Below are positions 1 to 8,113 of a stretch of 47,141 nucleotides of DNA, piece after piece. Under the pieces are notes generated by a model, which saw only the letters and a program-made list of their open reading frames with translations, was not told where the DNA came from and did no database searches. The stretch spans positions 1 through 47,141 of the forward strand of contig JAEZIT010000009.1 in assembly GCA_023436495.1 (NCBI GenBank), given 5' to 3'. Position 1 is the first letter of the stretch. Each line of letters begins with the position of its first letter. This DNA is from Acidobacteriota bacterium. GTDB taxonomy: Bacteria; Acidobacteriota; Blastocatellia; Pyrinomonadales; Pyrinomonadaceae. The position numbers were made by a program, and so were the translations under genes.

Positions 1-439
1 GAGAAACGCCGATAAATCCGACAATTATGCCGAAAACGGCCCGGATCCCGGGACGGCCGCCCTTAAGCCACAACCAGCTTAGGATCACGATCCAAAACGG
101 CTCGGTGGCGATAAGCAGCGCCGCCATACTGGATGAAATGTAATGCTGAGCGAAAACCACCAGTCCGTTACCGCCCATAAGTAAGAGGGTTCCAACGATC
201 AGGCTGGTCCGCCAGTGTTCGCGTCGCGGCCGCTCATAATCAGACATGAAGCGGGCTGTGATGTATAGGATAAGGCCGGCGACAAGGAACCTCGATCCCG
301 CCATTATAAACGGCGGCAAAGTCTCGATCGCAAATTTGATCCCGAGATAGGTCGAGCCCCAGATCAGATAGACGGCGGCGAACGCCAGGACCATGATCAA
401 CAGCTTATTTTTTGATTCGACCTTCGATACTGCCTGCAT
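1..439 (-). CDS. EamA/DMT-family transporter, N-terminal part
   Basis: The first 146 codons of a multi-spanning inner-membrane transporter; the rest lies beyond the left edge of the window. The start ATG is at 439-437. Hydrophobic segments fall at about residues 12-32, 40-60, 82-98 and 105-125, and the early stretch AAVYLIWGSTYLGIK is typical of the drug/metabolite transporter (EamA) superfamily, which exports amino acids and other metabolites. It starts 17 bases after the stop of an Lrp/AsnC regulator on the same strand, so the two probably form one unit and an amino acid or related compound is a reasonable but unproven substrate. Complete members have ten helices and about 300 residues. Confidence 0.85.
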   Translation of the reverse strand, partial: MQAVSKVESKNKLLIMVLAFAAVYLIWGSTYLGIKFAIETLPPFIMAGSRFLVAGLILYITARFMSDYERPRREHWRTSLIVGTLLLMGGNGLVVFAQHYISSSMAALLIATEPFWIVILSWLWLKGGRPGIRAVFGIIVGFIGVS

Positions 440-456
440 AAAAACCTCGATGCAAA

Positions 457-939
457 TTATTTTTTCGATCCGTTAACTTCCGCATTTTCATGCCTTTCAA
501 TTGGCAAAGCGGTCGTTTCCTTGTAAGTGTCGAGCACAACGGTCGTCCGGGTCCCAAGTACGTTCGGTATCGGTTTTATCTTTTCCCGAAGCAGACGGCC
601 AAGAGACTCGGTGTCCTTCGTTCTGACCTTTAGCCAGAAGCTGTCCTCGCCGGCAACGTCATGTACCTCAAGAACTTCGGGGATCTTTCCCAATTCCTGC
701 TCGGCGACACCGCCGCATTCGCTTGTGCGGACGGCGACGAACGCCGTCAGCGGATACTCGAGAGCTTTCGGGTCAATGTCCGTGTGATATCCGCGGATGA
801 CCTGGCGTTCCTCGAGCTTTCGTACACGTTCGAGGACGGCCGAGGGTGCAAGGCCTACCTGGCGTGCGATCTCGGCGTTCGAAGTGCGAGCGTCGTTCTG
901 AATAATGGTCAGAATATGTTTGTCAATCTCGTCAATCAT
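457..939 (-). CDS. Lrp/AsnC family transcriptional regulator
   Basis: A 160-residue DNA-binding regulator. The N-terminal winged helix-turn-helix (about residues 5-50, with NAEIARQVGLAPSAVLERVR as the recognition region) is followed by the RAM ligand-binding/oligomerisation domain (about 60-145). Family members bind amino acids and form dimers to octamers. The ATG at 939 is chosen over a TTG six codons upstream because GGTGGAG lies about eight bases before it. It is divergent from the aldehyde dehydrogenase at 1092 and directly upstream of the EamA exporter, so it probably controls one or both, which is the usual arrangement for Lrp-type regulators. The effector cannot be read from the sequence. 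Confidence 0.92.
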   Translation of the reverse strand: MIDEIDKHILTIIQNDARTSNAEIARQVGLAPSAVLERVRKLEERQVIRGYHTDIDPKALEYPLTAFVAVRTSECGGVAEQELGKIPEVLEVHDVAGEDSFWLKVRTKDTESLGRLLREKIKPIPNVLGTRTTVVLDTYKETTALPIERHENAEVNGSKK

Positions 940-1054
940 TCGGATTTCTCCACCCAAAACAGAATAATCGTTGGTATGGCATTAGTCAAGATAAATCTTC
1001 TGCAGTTCATCTATAACTCTGTAAATATTCCATAAGTATAGGTATTAACCGCTA

Positions 1055-1083
1055 TTGCGGCGGCCGTTGGCTCGTTATATGAT
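1055..1083 (+). promoter_or_regulatory. Candidate sigma-70 promoter of the aldehyde dehydrogenase
   Basis: TTGCGG (1055-1060), a 17-base spacer and TATGAT (1078-1083). The start codon is at 1092, so transcription would begin within a base or two of the ATG and give a leaderless or nearly leaderless mRNA. No Shine-Dalgarno is visible. The surrounding 940-1091 spacer is AT-rich, is shared with the divergent Lrp gene, and should also hold that gene's promoter and operator. Confidence 0.4.
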
Positions 1084-1091
1084 ACGAATCT

Positions 1092-2666
1092 ATGAGCGGC
1101 GCCATCACAATCGAGACGGCTGCGGACGAGATCATCTCGAAGAATCCGGCGACGGGCGAAGAGATCGGACGTATTCCGCAAGCCGATGAAGCGGATGTAC
1201 GCCGTGCGGTCCGGCGTGCAAGATCGGCATTCGCGGAATGGCGAAATACCGATTTTTCAACACGAAAACATCTGGTGACGGCGGCGCGCGATTTGATCCT
1301 GAAGGAGATGGATGACATTGCACGGCTTATTTCCGCCGAATCCGGCAAGCCGTTTGGCGAAGCGATCGCGCTCGAGATCGCACCGGTTCTCGATCTGATG
1401 CAGTATTTTGCTCGTCATACAGAGAAGATGCTGCGGCCTGCAAAGATCGATATCGGGCTTTTTAAACTGCTCGGGCGCTCTTCTAAGGTTGTCTATCATC
1501 CGCTCGGCGTAGTCGGGATAATACCGGCATGGAATTACCCATTCTCGATACCGCTGGGCGAGGCCGCGATGGCGCTGTTGGCCGGAAATTCCGTAATTAT
1601 TAAGCCATCGGAGCTAACGCCGCTAGTTGGGATAAAGATCGAGGAGATCTTTCGAAAGGCCGGGGCACCTGACGGACTGGTCCAGGTGGTCACGGGCGAC
1701 GGACGCACGGGCGCTGCCTTGGTTGACGCCGCGCCTGACAAAATAATGTTCACAGGCAGCGTCGCGACCGGCAAGAGGATCGCCGAAGCCGCGGCAAAGA
1801 ATCTTACGTCGGTCGTGCTGGAACTGGGCGGAAAGGATCCAATGATCATTCTCGAAGACGCCGATCTGGAAATCGCTTCTGCGGCTGCAATATGGGGCGC
1901 ATTCTGCAATTCGGGCCAAATGTGTTCAGGAGTCGAACGTGTCTATGTGCATGAGAGCGTCGTCGAGGAATTCACGTTACTAGTCGTTGAAAAGACGAAG
2001 CGGCTGAAGCAGGGCAATACCGGCGAAGACGTTTCGATCGGTGCAATGTCGTCGGAACGGCAGCTAAATATCACGCACGAACATGTCGAGGACTTTCGCC
2101 GCGAAGGTGCGAATATATTGACCGGCGGGCGGCGAAACCCGGATCTGGCGGGCCTCTTTTACGAACCGACGGTCATTACCGGTGTTAACAATAGAATGCG
2201 TGCGATGCAGGAAGAGACCTTCGGCCCGACACTGCCGATCGCGACATTTAAAACGGAGGAAGAGGCGATCGAGCTTGCGAACGATTCGGAATTCGGCCTG
2301 ACAGCCAGTGTGTGGACCCGAAATATAGCACGCGGCAGACGTGTCGCAGAAAGGATCGAAGCAGGAACCGTCGCGGTCAACGAGGTCTCATACACGCACG
2401 GCATAGGCCAGACGCCATGGGGTGGTTTTAAAAACAGCGGCCGCGGCAGGACGCACGGCCGCGAGGGGTTGATGGAGTTGGTACAGCCGCAGCATATTCA
2501 TGTTAATCGCTTCCCGATTTTGCCGAACGCGTGGTGGATGCCCTATTCGCCGGAAGCCGTCAAGACGTTTCGAGGATTTGCAAAATATTTCGCCACCGGT
2601 TCGTTGCTGAAGACCTCGCTGATGCTGCCGCAGCTTTGGAAACGTATAAGAGAACTCATTAAATAA
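1092..2666 (+). CDS. Aldehyde dehydrogenase family protein (NAD(P)-dependent)
   Basis: A 524-residue member of the ALDH superfamily that oxidises an aldehyde to the acid. Visible signatures are PAWNYPF with the oxyanion Asn148, Lys171 in IIKPSE for cofactor binding, the FTGSVATGK Rossmann loop, the general base Glu244 in LELGGKDP, and the nucleophile Cys278 in FCNSGQMCSG. The catalytic domain ends near residue 475. A tail of about 45 residues rich in Trp, Tyr and Phe (WWMPYSPEAVKTFRGFAKYF and onwards) exceeds the usual length and may associate with membrane, as in fatty-aldehyde dehydrogenases; that is an inference. The substrate is not determinable. It is divergent from an Lrp-type regulator, and the membrane-protein gene follows after 15 bases. 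Confidence 0.93.
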   Translation: MSGAITIETAADEIISKNPATGEEIGRIPQADEADVRRAVRRARSAFAEWRNTDFSTRKHLVTAARDLILKEMDDIARLISAESGKPFGEAIALEIAPVLDLMQYFARHTEKMLRPAKIDIGLFKLLGRSSKVVYHPLGVVGIIPAWNYPFSIPLGEAAMALLAGNSVIIKPSELTPLVGIKIEEIFRKAGAPDGLVQVVTGDGRTGAALVDAAPDKIMFTGSVATGKRIAEAAAKNLTSVVLELGGKDPMIILEDADLEIASAAAIWGAFCNSGQMCSGVERVYVHESVVEEFTLLVVEKTKRLKQGNTGEDVSIGAMSSERQLNITHEHVEDFRREGANILTGGRRNPDLAGLFYEPTVITGVNNRMRAMQEETFGPTLPIATFKTEEEAIELANDSEFGLTASVWTRNIARGRRVAERIEAGTVAVNEVSYTHGIGQTPWGGFKNSGRGRTHGREGLMELVQPQHIHVNRFPILPNAWWMPYSPEAVKTFRGFAKYFATGSLLKTSLMLPQLWKRIRELIK

Positions 2667-2681
2667 CCGCGCTGACAGCCA

Positions 2682-3521
2682 ATGAAAAAAGACAAGCGAG
2701 CAAGAGCCGGGAAGAGCGATAAACGATCGAATGCCCGAATATTAGAGACACGATCGAAGGTTGTCGAACAGATCGCCGGAAAGCTGTCGCTGCCGCGCAT
2801 TCAGTTATCACTCATTCTCGGCCTGACAGCTTTGCTTGCATTCCTCTTTAATTTCCTGCTTCTGCTGCTCGGTGCAGAATCGATGGCCGTTCGGTACGCG
2901 CTGGATGTCGTTTTTGGTTATGCAGCATTTTTGCTGCTTTTGCGGATCTGGGCGTGGCTGCAGAGCGACGATCCGATCGGTTCTATCAGCCTACCGGACC
3001 TGTTCATCCCGGATATTGATATCGCCGGAAGCGTTGGCGGCGCGGCGGACAAATTCGACTTTGGCGGCGGCGGTGATTTTGCCGGAGCGGGAGCAGGTGG
3101 ATCGTGGAGCGATTCGGATGTGCCGGCTCCTTCTCCGGTCGCATTTGCGTCCGTATCTGGTGGAGGTTCCGGCGGTTCCGGCATTGGATCTTCGGGGCTC
3201 GGTTCGTTCGATCTCGACCTTGACGATGGATGGGTGATAGTGATCCTGCTTGTCATTCTTGCGATAATTCTCGGCGCGATCGTGTACGTTATTTATATAG
3301 CACCGGTGCTGATGGCAGAATTGTTGATCGACGCAGCGGTCGTAACGAGCATTTATCAACCCGTGAAGAATATCGAGCGCCGGTTTTGGCTTCGGACCGC
3401 GTTGTGGAAGACGGCGATCCCGGCTGTGGTCATATTGATCCTGTTTTTCGCAGCGGGGTTTTTAATGCAGTCTGCAGAACCGGAGGCGCGGACTATCGGA
3501 GAGTTTTTGAACAAGTTATAG
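2682..3521 (+). CDS. Membrane protein of unknown function with Gly/Ser-rich loop
   Basis: 279 residues, not recognised. It opens with a Lys/Arg-rich N-terminus (residues 1-35). Two helices follow (about 40-63 and 70-93), then a 90-residue segment dominated by Gly, Ser and Ala with Asp-Phe repeats (about 115-178), then two more helices (about 184-210 and 240-262). The basic N-terminus suggests it faces the cytoplasm, which would put the glycine-rich loop on the cytoplasmic side if all four helices span. It sits 15 bases after the aldehyde dehydrogenase and 10 bases before the ygiD-like gene, so it is probably co-transcribed with both. No catalytic motif is visible. Confidence 0.75.
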   Translation: MKKDKRARAGKSDKRSNARILETRSKVVEQIAGKLSLPRIQLSLILGLTALLAFLFNFLLLLLGAESMAVRYALDVVFGYAAFLLLLRIWAWLQSDDPIGSISLPDLFIPDIDIAGSVGGAADKFDFGGGGDFAGAGAGGSWSDSDVPAPSPVAFASVSGGGSGGSGIGSSGLGSFDLDLDDGWVIVILLVILAIILGAIVYVIYIAPVLMAELLIDAAVVTSIYQPVKNIERRFWLRTALWKTAIPAVVILILFFAAGFLMQSAEPEARTIGEFLNKL

Positions 3522-3531
3522 GAGAAACAAA

Positions 3532-4308
3532 ATGGAACGAATGCCCGCGGTCTTTTTCGGACACGGAAATCCGATGAACGCTATCGGACAGAACGAATAC
3601 ACGGAGGCTTGGAACAAGATCGGGGCGGACCTACCGCGGCCAAAGGCGATCCTGTGCGTTTCGGCGCATTGGTATATGCCGGCGGTGGCGGTGACCGCGA
3701 TGGAGTCGCCTCGGACGATCCACGATTTTGGCGGATTTCCGAGGGCTCTGTTCGAGGTTCAGTATCCGGCGCCGGGTTCTGCCGAACTTGCGCAGCGAGT
3801 TCAGGAGCTCTTAGGGCCCGAAGTGATCGCCGATGACCGGCAGTGGGGTTTGGACCACGGCACGTGGTCGGTGCTGGTCCATGTTTATCCAGAGGCGGAC
3901 GTACCCGTCGTGCAGCTAAGTATTGACGAATCGCAGCCGCCTACATTTCATTACGAGATAGGGCGTAGGCTCGCTCCGCTTCGCGATGAGGGCTATCTGA
4001 TAATGGGCAGCGGAAACATTGTCCATAACCTGCACACCTATGCCTGGGGCAAACACGGCGTCGAGCCTTTCGATTGGGCGCAGCGATTCGACGACCAGGC
4101 ACGCGGATTGATCACTGCGGGCAACCATGAGCCGCTGGTAAATTATGAAAGCCTGGGCCGCGATGCGCTTCTGTCGGCGCCGACCCCGGATCATTACCTG
4201 CCGCTGCTGTATGTATTAGGAGCCGGCGATGAGGGCGACGCTGTATCGTTTCCGGCTGAGGGATTCGATGGGGGTTCTATTTCAATGACGGCCGTTCGGC
4301 TCGGTTAA
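3532..4308 (+). CDS. ygiD: 4,5-DOPA-extradiol-dioxygenase-like protein (YgiD/LigB family)
   Basis: A 258-residue member of the class III extradiol ring-cleaving dioxygenase family. E. coli YgiD is a zinc-containing protein that cleaves L-DOPA weakly. Candidate metal and active-site residues are His11 in FFGHGNPMN, His46 in SAHWY, His109 in LDHGTW, His165 in GSGNIVHNL and His221 in PDHYLPLLY. The motif order and length match YgiD. AGGAG lies about eight bases before the ATG. The physiological substrate of bacterial homologues is not settled. It is the third gene of the ALDH-led unit, 10 bases after the membrane protein. Confidence 0.9.
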   Translation: MERMPAVFFGHGNPMNAIGQNEYTEAWNKIGADLPRPKAILCVSAHWYMPAVAVTAMESPRTIHDFGGFPRALFEVQYPAPGSAELAQRVQELLGPEVIADDRQWGLDHGTWSVLVHVYPEADVPVVQLSIDESQPPTFHYEIGRRLAPLRDEGYLIMGSGNIVHNLHTYAWGKHGVEPFDWAQRFDDQARGLITAGNHEPLVNYESLGRDALLSAPTPDHYLPLLYVLGAGDEGDAVSFPAEGFDGGSISMTAVRLG

Positions 4309-4318
4309 AGCGCGAAAG

Positions 4319-4350
4319 TTGTTAACTTATCCGCCGGATTGTAATACAAT
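4319..4350 (+). promoter_or_regulatory. Candidate promoter of the FMN reductase gene
   Basis: In the AT-rich spacer, TTGTTA (4319-4324) and TAATAC (4342-4347) are 17 bases apart; TTAACT (4322-4327) with TACAAT (4345-4350) is an overlapping alternative with the same spacing. The gene at 4412 has a strong Shine-Dalgarno (GGGGGATG) just before its ATG. Confidence 0.35.
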
Positions 4351-4411
4351 TTTTTAATTCAATGGCGTCAACAATTACGGCCTGAGAAAATTTACGTGAC
4401 TGGGGGATGAA

Positions 4412-4975
4412 ATGGCAGATAAATTCAGAATACTCGGGGTAGCGGGAAGCCTAAGAAAGGAATCATATAACCGTTCGGCGCTGCGCGCGGCGACGAAGCT
4501 CGTACCGGAAGGCGCGGAGATCGAAATATTTGAATTGGACGGAATACCGGGATTCAATCAGGACGAGGAGCAAAATCCGCCCGAGCGGGTCGCGGAGTTA
4601 AAAAGAAAGGTGCGCGAAGCGGACGCTATATTGTTCGTTACGCCAGAGTATAATTATTCGATCCCGGGGGTTCTGAAGAACGCGATCGACTGGGCTTCGC
4701 GGCCTTACGGCGACAGTGCCTGGGAAGGCAAACCGGCGGCGATCATGGGTGCTTCGATCAGCTCTATCGCTACGGCGCGTGCGCAGTATCACCTGCGACA
4801 GTCGATGGTGTTCCTGAACATGTTCCCAATAAACCGGCCGGAGGTCATGATAGGAAATTGCATGAATTCCTTCGACGATCAAGGCAACCTTACGGACGAC
4901 ACGACCAAAGAACTTATCGGGCAGCTGCTGCATAATCTGGTCGATTGGGCGAAGCAGATCGCCAGTAAAAAATAG
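4412..4975 (+). CDS. NADPH-dependent FMN reductase family protein
   Basis: A 187-residue flavodoxin-like oxidoreductase. GSLRKESYNRSALRAA (about residues 12-27) is the FMN-phosphate-binding loop, and PEYNYSIPGVLKNAIDWASR (about 79-98) is the second hallmark of the ChrR/YieF/azoreductase-like family. These cytoplasmic flavoproteins carry out two-electron reduction of quinones, chromate or azo compounds using NAD(P)H. The GGGGGA ribosome site supports the start. It stands alone between two spacers of 80-100 bases, so it probably has its own promoter. The natural substrate is unknown. Confidence 0.9.
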   Translation: MADKFRILGVAGSLRKESYNRSALRAATKLVPEGAEIEIFELDGIPGFNQDEEQNPPERVAELKRKVREADAILFVTPEYNYSIPGVLKNAIDWASRPYGDSAWEGKPAAIMGASISSIATARAQYHLRQSMVFLNMFPINRPEVMIGNCMNSFDDQGNLTDDTTKELIGQLLHNLVDWAKQIASKK

Positions 4976-5056
4976 GCCGGGTTCGCTCCGCGGGCGCAGG
5001 GGAATGGCCGGCGATCGGACGGTGTATTTTATGGGCTTTCGCCGAATGCCGGCCTT

Positions 5057-7279
5057 ATGATAATTCGCTTGCTGATATTGTTTTTGGCTGCTGTGTTTAC
5101 CGTTGGGCAAGCAGCACCGGCGGCGGGACAGTCGTCTGAGAAGCGACGGCCGACCGTTGGCTTAGTCCTCAGCGGCGGCGGAGCGCGAGGGTTTGCGCAC
5201 GTTGGCGTCCTGCGCGTGCTGGAGGAACACCGTGTTCCTGTCGATTATGTCGGCGGTGCCAGCATGGGAGCGCTTGCCGGGGCACTGTATTCGATGGGAT
5301 ACACGCCGGATGAGATGGAAGCGCTCATCGGAACGCTGGATTGGTCAAAGCTTTTGCAGCCCAATACTTCGTTCGAAGACCTATCTTTCCGCAGAAAGGA
5401 AGATAGGCGCAACATTCCCGCACCCGTAATCCTGAAAGGCCGATTCAACGACCTGAAACTCCCGAACGCCCTAAATTCCGGTCACGAGATCGGATTGCTG
5501 CTGGACAGGCTGACGCTGCCGTATGCGACCGTCGGCGATTTCGACGCAATGCCGATCCCGTTCCGCGCGGTCGCGACCGATATGGTCGAGGGGAACTCGG
5601 TCACGCTCGGCAACGGTTCGCTGTCGCGTTCGCTGCGGGCGACAATGGCGATCCCGGGAGTTTTTGCTCCGATCCAGATTGACGGCAAGATCCTCTCCGA
5701 CGGCGGCCTGGTCAATAACATCCCGACCGATGTCGTAAAGGCGATGGGTGCGGATATCCTTCTCGTAGTAAATATCGAAACGCAGCTCGCCGATCGCAAG
5801 GCGTTGGAAAGCCTGTTGGGAATTCTGTTTCAAACTATCAATATCGCGTCCGCGGAAAACTCGCGGCGCAGCCTGATGCAGGCGAATCTGATCATCGCCC
5901 CTGACCTTGGTACCTATTCTTCGGCGGATTTTGGCAGTTACAAAGAGATCATAAAGCTCGGATACGACGGCGCGGAGAAGAACGCGGCTTTGTTAAAGGG
6001 TTTGTCGCTGGACGAAGCGGCATGGCAGCAGCACCTGGCGGAGCGACGCGCACGCCGGCGGCCCGATACGCCGCCCGTACCGGACTTCCTGGCGGTTGAC
6101 GGCACCAATCGCGATGCTGTCCGCACGATCGAGGAAAAGCTGGACGACAAATATATTGGTGAGCCGCTAACAGCCGAAAAGCAGGACGAACTCGCGAAAG
6201 ACCTGTCCGAACTCACCGGTACGGGCCGTTTCGAATCTCTGGACTACGACCTTACGGTACGCGGCGGCGGCACCGGCCTATTGATCCGGACGAACGAACC
6301 GGTCACAAGACCAACGAAACCGACGCGCCTGGAGGTTGGCGTGGATGTCAACAGCGTCGAAGCCGACAACGTAAATTTCAATTTTCTTGGGCGGCTGACG
6401 ATCTTTGACATTGGCCGCTACGGTGCCGAATGGCGGAACGACCTCGTCGTTGGGTCTAATACACTGCTGGCGAGCGAGTATTACCGGCCGCTCGGGCGGA
6501 CTAAATTCTTTATCGCCCCGCGGGCGCAGTACGAACGCAAGCGGATAAACCTATTCGCGGGTGGGGAAAGGCTTGCGGAATATATTGGTGACAATATCCA
6601 GGCTGGATTCGATGTCGGGTATTCGTTCAATCCGCGAAGTGAGATGCGGGTCGGCTATACGATCGGGTACCAGAGCGTTGAGCGGCGCATAGGCGATCCG
6701 CTGCTGCCCAATTTCAGGGGCGGGTTCAGCGCGGCAAATTTAAAATGGACTTATGATGGGCTCGACCGTGCACAAGTTCCGAATAACGGTCTAATGTCCA
6801 GAAATACGCTGAATTATTATTTCGACAGCGCTGGCGAGCAACGACGGATCGGACAGTTTGAAACCAGAAACTTTTATTTCCGGCCGGTAAGCGAACGGAA
6901 CCTGATGATCGCGTTCGGCGGCGCGGGCACAAGCTTTGGAAGGACGGCTCCGCTGCTTCAGCAGTTCACGCTGGGCGGGCCGTTCAGACTCGGCGGTTAT
7001 GGGTACGACGAATTTCGCGCCAGCAACTACGTACAGGCCGGGTTGGGAATCCTTCACAATCCGGAATTCTTTCCCTCATTTCTCGGCGGCAAGGCCTACG
7101 TCGGCGCGTGGTACGAAGGCGGCAGCGCCTACGAACGACTCGGCAACGCGAATTACCGCCAGAGCGCTTCCGTCGGCGCGATACTCGAAACGCCGGTTGG
7201 GCCCGTGTTCATCGGAACCAGCATCAACGAGAACGGCCGCGGCAGGTTTTACTTTTCGTTTGGGCGGGTGTTTCGATAA
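5057..7279 (+). CDS. Patatin-like phospholipase fused to POTRA and outer-membrane barrel
   Basis: 740 residues. A signal peptide (about 1-24) is followed by a patatin domain (about 33-230) with oxyanion loop GGGARG (40-45), nucleophile Ser69 in GASMG and catalytic Asp215 in SDGG. A POTRA-like segment (about 355-415) and a C-terminal Omp85-type barrel (about 430-740, alternating Tyr/Arg/Gly-rich strands with a terminal Phe-Arg) follow. This order matches PlpD-type (type Vd) proteins, in which the barrel anchors or exports the lipase at the outer membrane. All catalytic residues are present. The gene ends 7 bases from the convergent exonuclease III. The lipid substrate, and whether the lipase faces outward or into the periplasm, cannot be told. 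Confidence 0.93.
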   Translation: MIIRLLILFLAAVFTVGQAAPAAGQSSEKRRPTVGLVLSGGGARGFAHVGVLRVLEEHRVPVDYVGGASMGALAGALYSMGYTPDEMEALIGTLDWSKLLQPNTSFEDLSFRRKEDRRNIPAPVILKGRFNDLKLPNALNSGHEIGLLLDRLTLPYATVGDFDAMPIPFRAVATDMVEGNSVTLGNGSLSRSLRATMAIPGVFAPIQIDGKILSDGGLVNNIPTDVVKAMGADILLVVNIETQLADRKALESLLGILFQTINIASAENSRRSLMQANLIIAPDLGTYSSADFGSYKEIIKLGYDGAEKNAALLKGLSLDEAAWQQHLAERRARRRPDTPPVPDFLAVDGTNRDAVRTIEEKLDDKYIGEPLTAEKQDELAKDLSELTGTGRFESLDYDLTVRGGGTGLLIRTNEPVTRPTKPTRLEVGVDVNSVEADNVNFNFLGRLTIFDIGRYGAEWRNDLVVGSNTLLASEYYRPLGRTKFFIAPRAQYERKRINLFAGGERLAEYIGDNIQAGFDVGYSFNPRSEMRVGYTIGYQSVERRIGDPLLPNFRGGFSAANLKWTYDGLDRAQVPNNGLMSRNTLNYYFDSAGEQRRIGQFETRNFYFRPVSERNLMIAFGGAGTSFGRTAPLLQQFTLGGPFRLGGYGYDEFRASNYVQAGLGILHNPEFFPSFLGGKAYVGAWYEGGSAYERLGNANYRQSASVGAILETPVGPVFIGTSINENGRGRFYFSFGRVFR

Positions 7280-7286
7280 TGACGGA

Positions 7287-8057
7287 TCAGAGTTGGAATT
7301 CCGCGACGACGGGCGCGTGGTCGGACGGGCGTTCAAGTGCGCGTGGGGCTTTGTCGATCCAAGCTGCGGTGCATTTTTCGGCGAGCGATTCGGACGTCCA
7401 GATATGATCGATGCGGAGTCCACGGTTGCGCTGCCATGCGCCTTCGCGGTAGTTCCACCAGGAGAATTCCTGCAGGTCTCCGTTCACTTTTCTGAATACA
7501 TCCACGAATCCCCACTGTTTGACGTAGTGGATGGCGGCGCGTTCCGTTTTAGTGAAGTGCAGCTTGCCTTCCCAGGCAGGCACGCTCCAAACATCGCGTT
7601 CATCCGGCGCGACGTTGAAATCGCCGCACAATAAAACATCGCTGTTCTTGTCGCACGTGTCGTCAAAGTATCGGCGAAGGCGTTGCAGCCATTCGAGCTT
7701 GAACGTGAATTTATCTGTTCCGAGCTCAGTGCCGTTCGGGATATAGGTGTTGACGATGCGAACGCCTTTGATCGTTGCGGCGATCAGGCGTTTTGGGGCT
7801 TCGTCATCGTCATCGGGGAAATTCTTCTGTACGTCGTCGATGTCGTGTTTGGAAAGAATCGCGACGCCATTATAGGATTTTTGGCCATAAAAGGCCGTGT
7901 GGTAACCGGCATCGAATATCGGCTGGTACGGAAAGTTCTCGTCGACGCATTTCGTCTCCTGCAGGCAGACGACGTCCGGGTCATTTTCGGCCAGCCAGTT
8001 AAGTAGTTGTTCCAGACGGATATTGATGGAGTTCACGTTCCAGGTTGCGATCTTCAT
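7287..8057 (-). CDS. xth: Exodeoxyribonuclease III (AP endonuclease)
   Basis: A 256-residue base-excision-repair enzyme that cleaves abasic sites and degrades 3' ends of duplex DNA. In order one sees MKIATWNVNSINIR, the metal ligand Glu in LQETKC, YNGVAILSK, GDFNVAPDERDVW, RIDHIWTS and the catalytic SDHAPV at the C-terminus. The start at 8057 gives the standard family length; the frame stays open upstream but that extension is basic, unconserved and overlaps the methyltransferase gene. It lies 56 bases downstream of the methyltransferase on the same strand, and the two may be co-transcribed. Confidence 0.95.
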   Translation of the reverse strand: MKIATWNVNSINIRLEQLLNWLAENDPDVVCLQETKCVDENFPYQPIFDAGYHTAFYGQKSYNGVAILSKHDIDDVQKNFPDDDDEAPKRLIAATIKGVRIVNTYIPNGTELGTDKFTFKLEWLQRLRRYFDDTCDKNSDVLLCGDFNVAPDERDVWSVPAWEGKLHFTKTERAAIHYVKQWGFVDVFRKVNGDLQEFSWWNYREGAWQRNRGLRIDHIWTSESLAEKCTAAWIDKAPRALERPSDHAPVVAEFQL

Positions 8058-8113
8058 TATTGTAATTTTTACCACAGAGAGCATTGGTAGGGTAACTGCA
8101 TCGCCTTCCCTGA

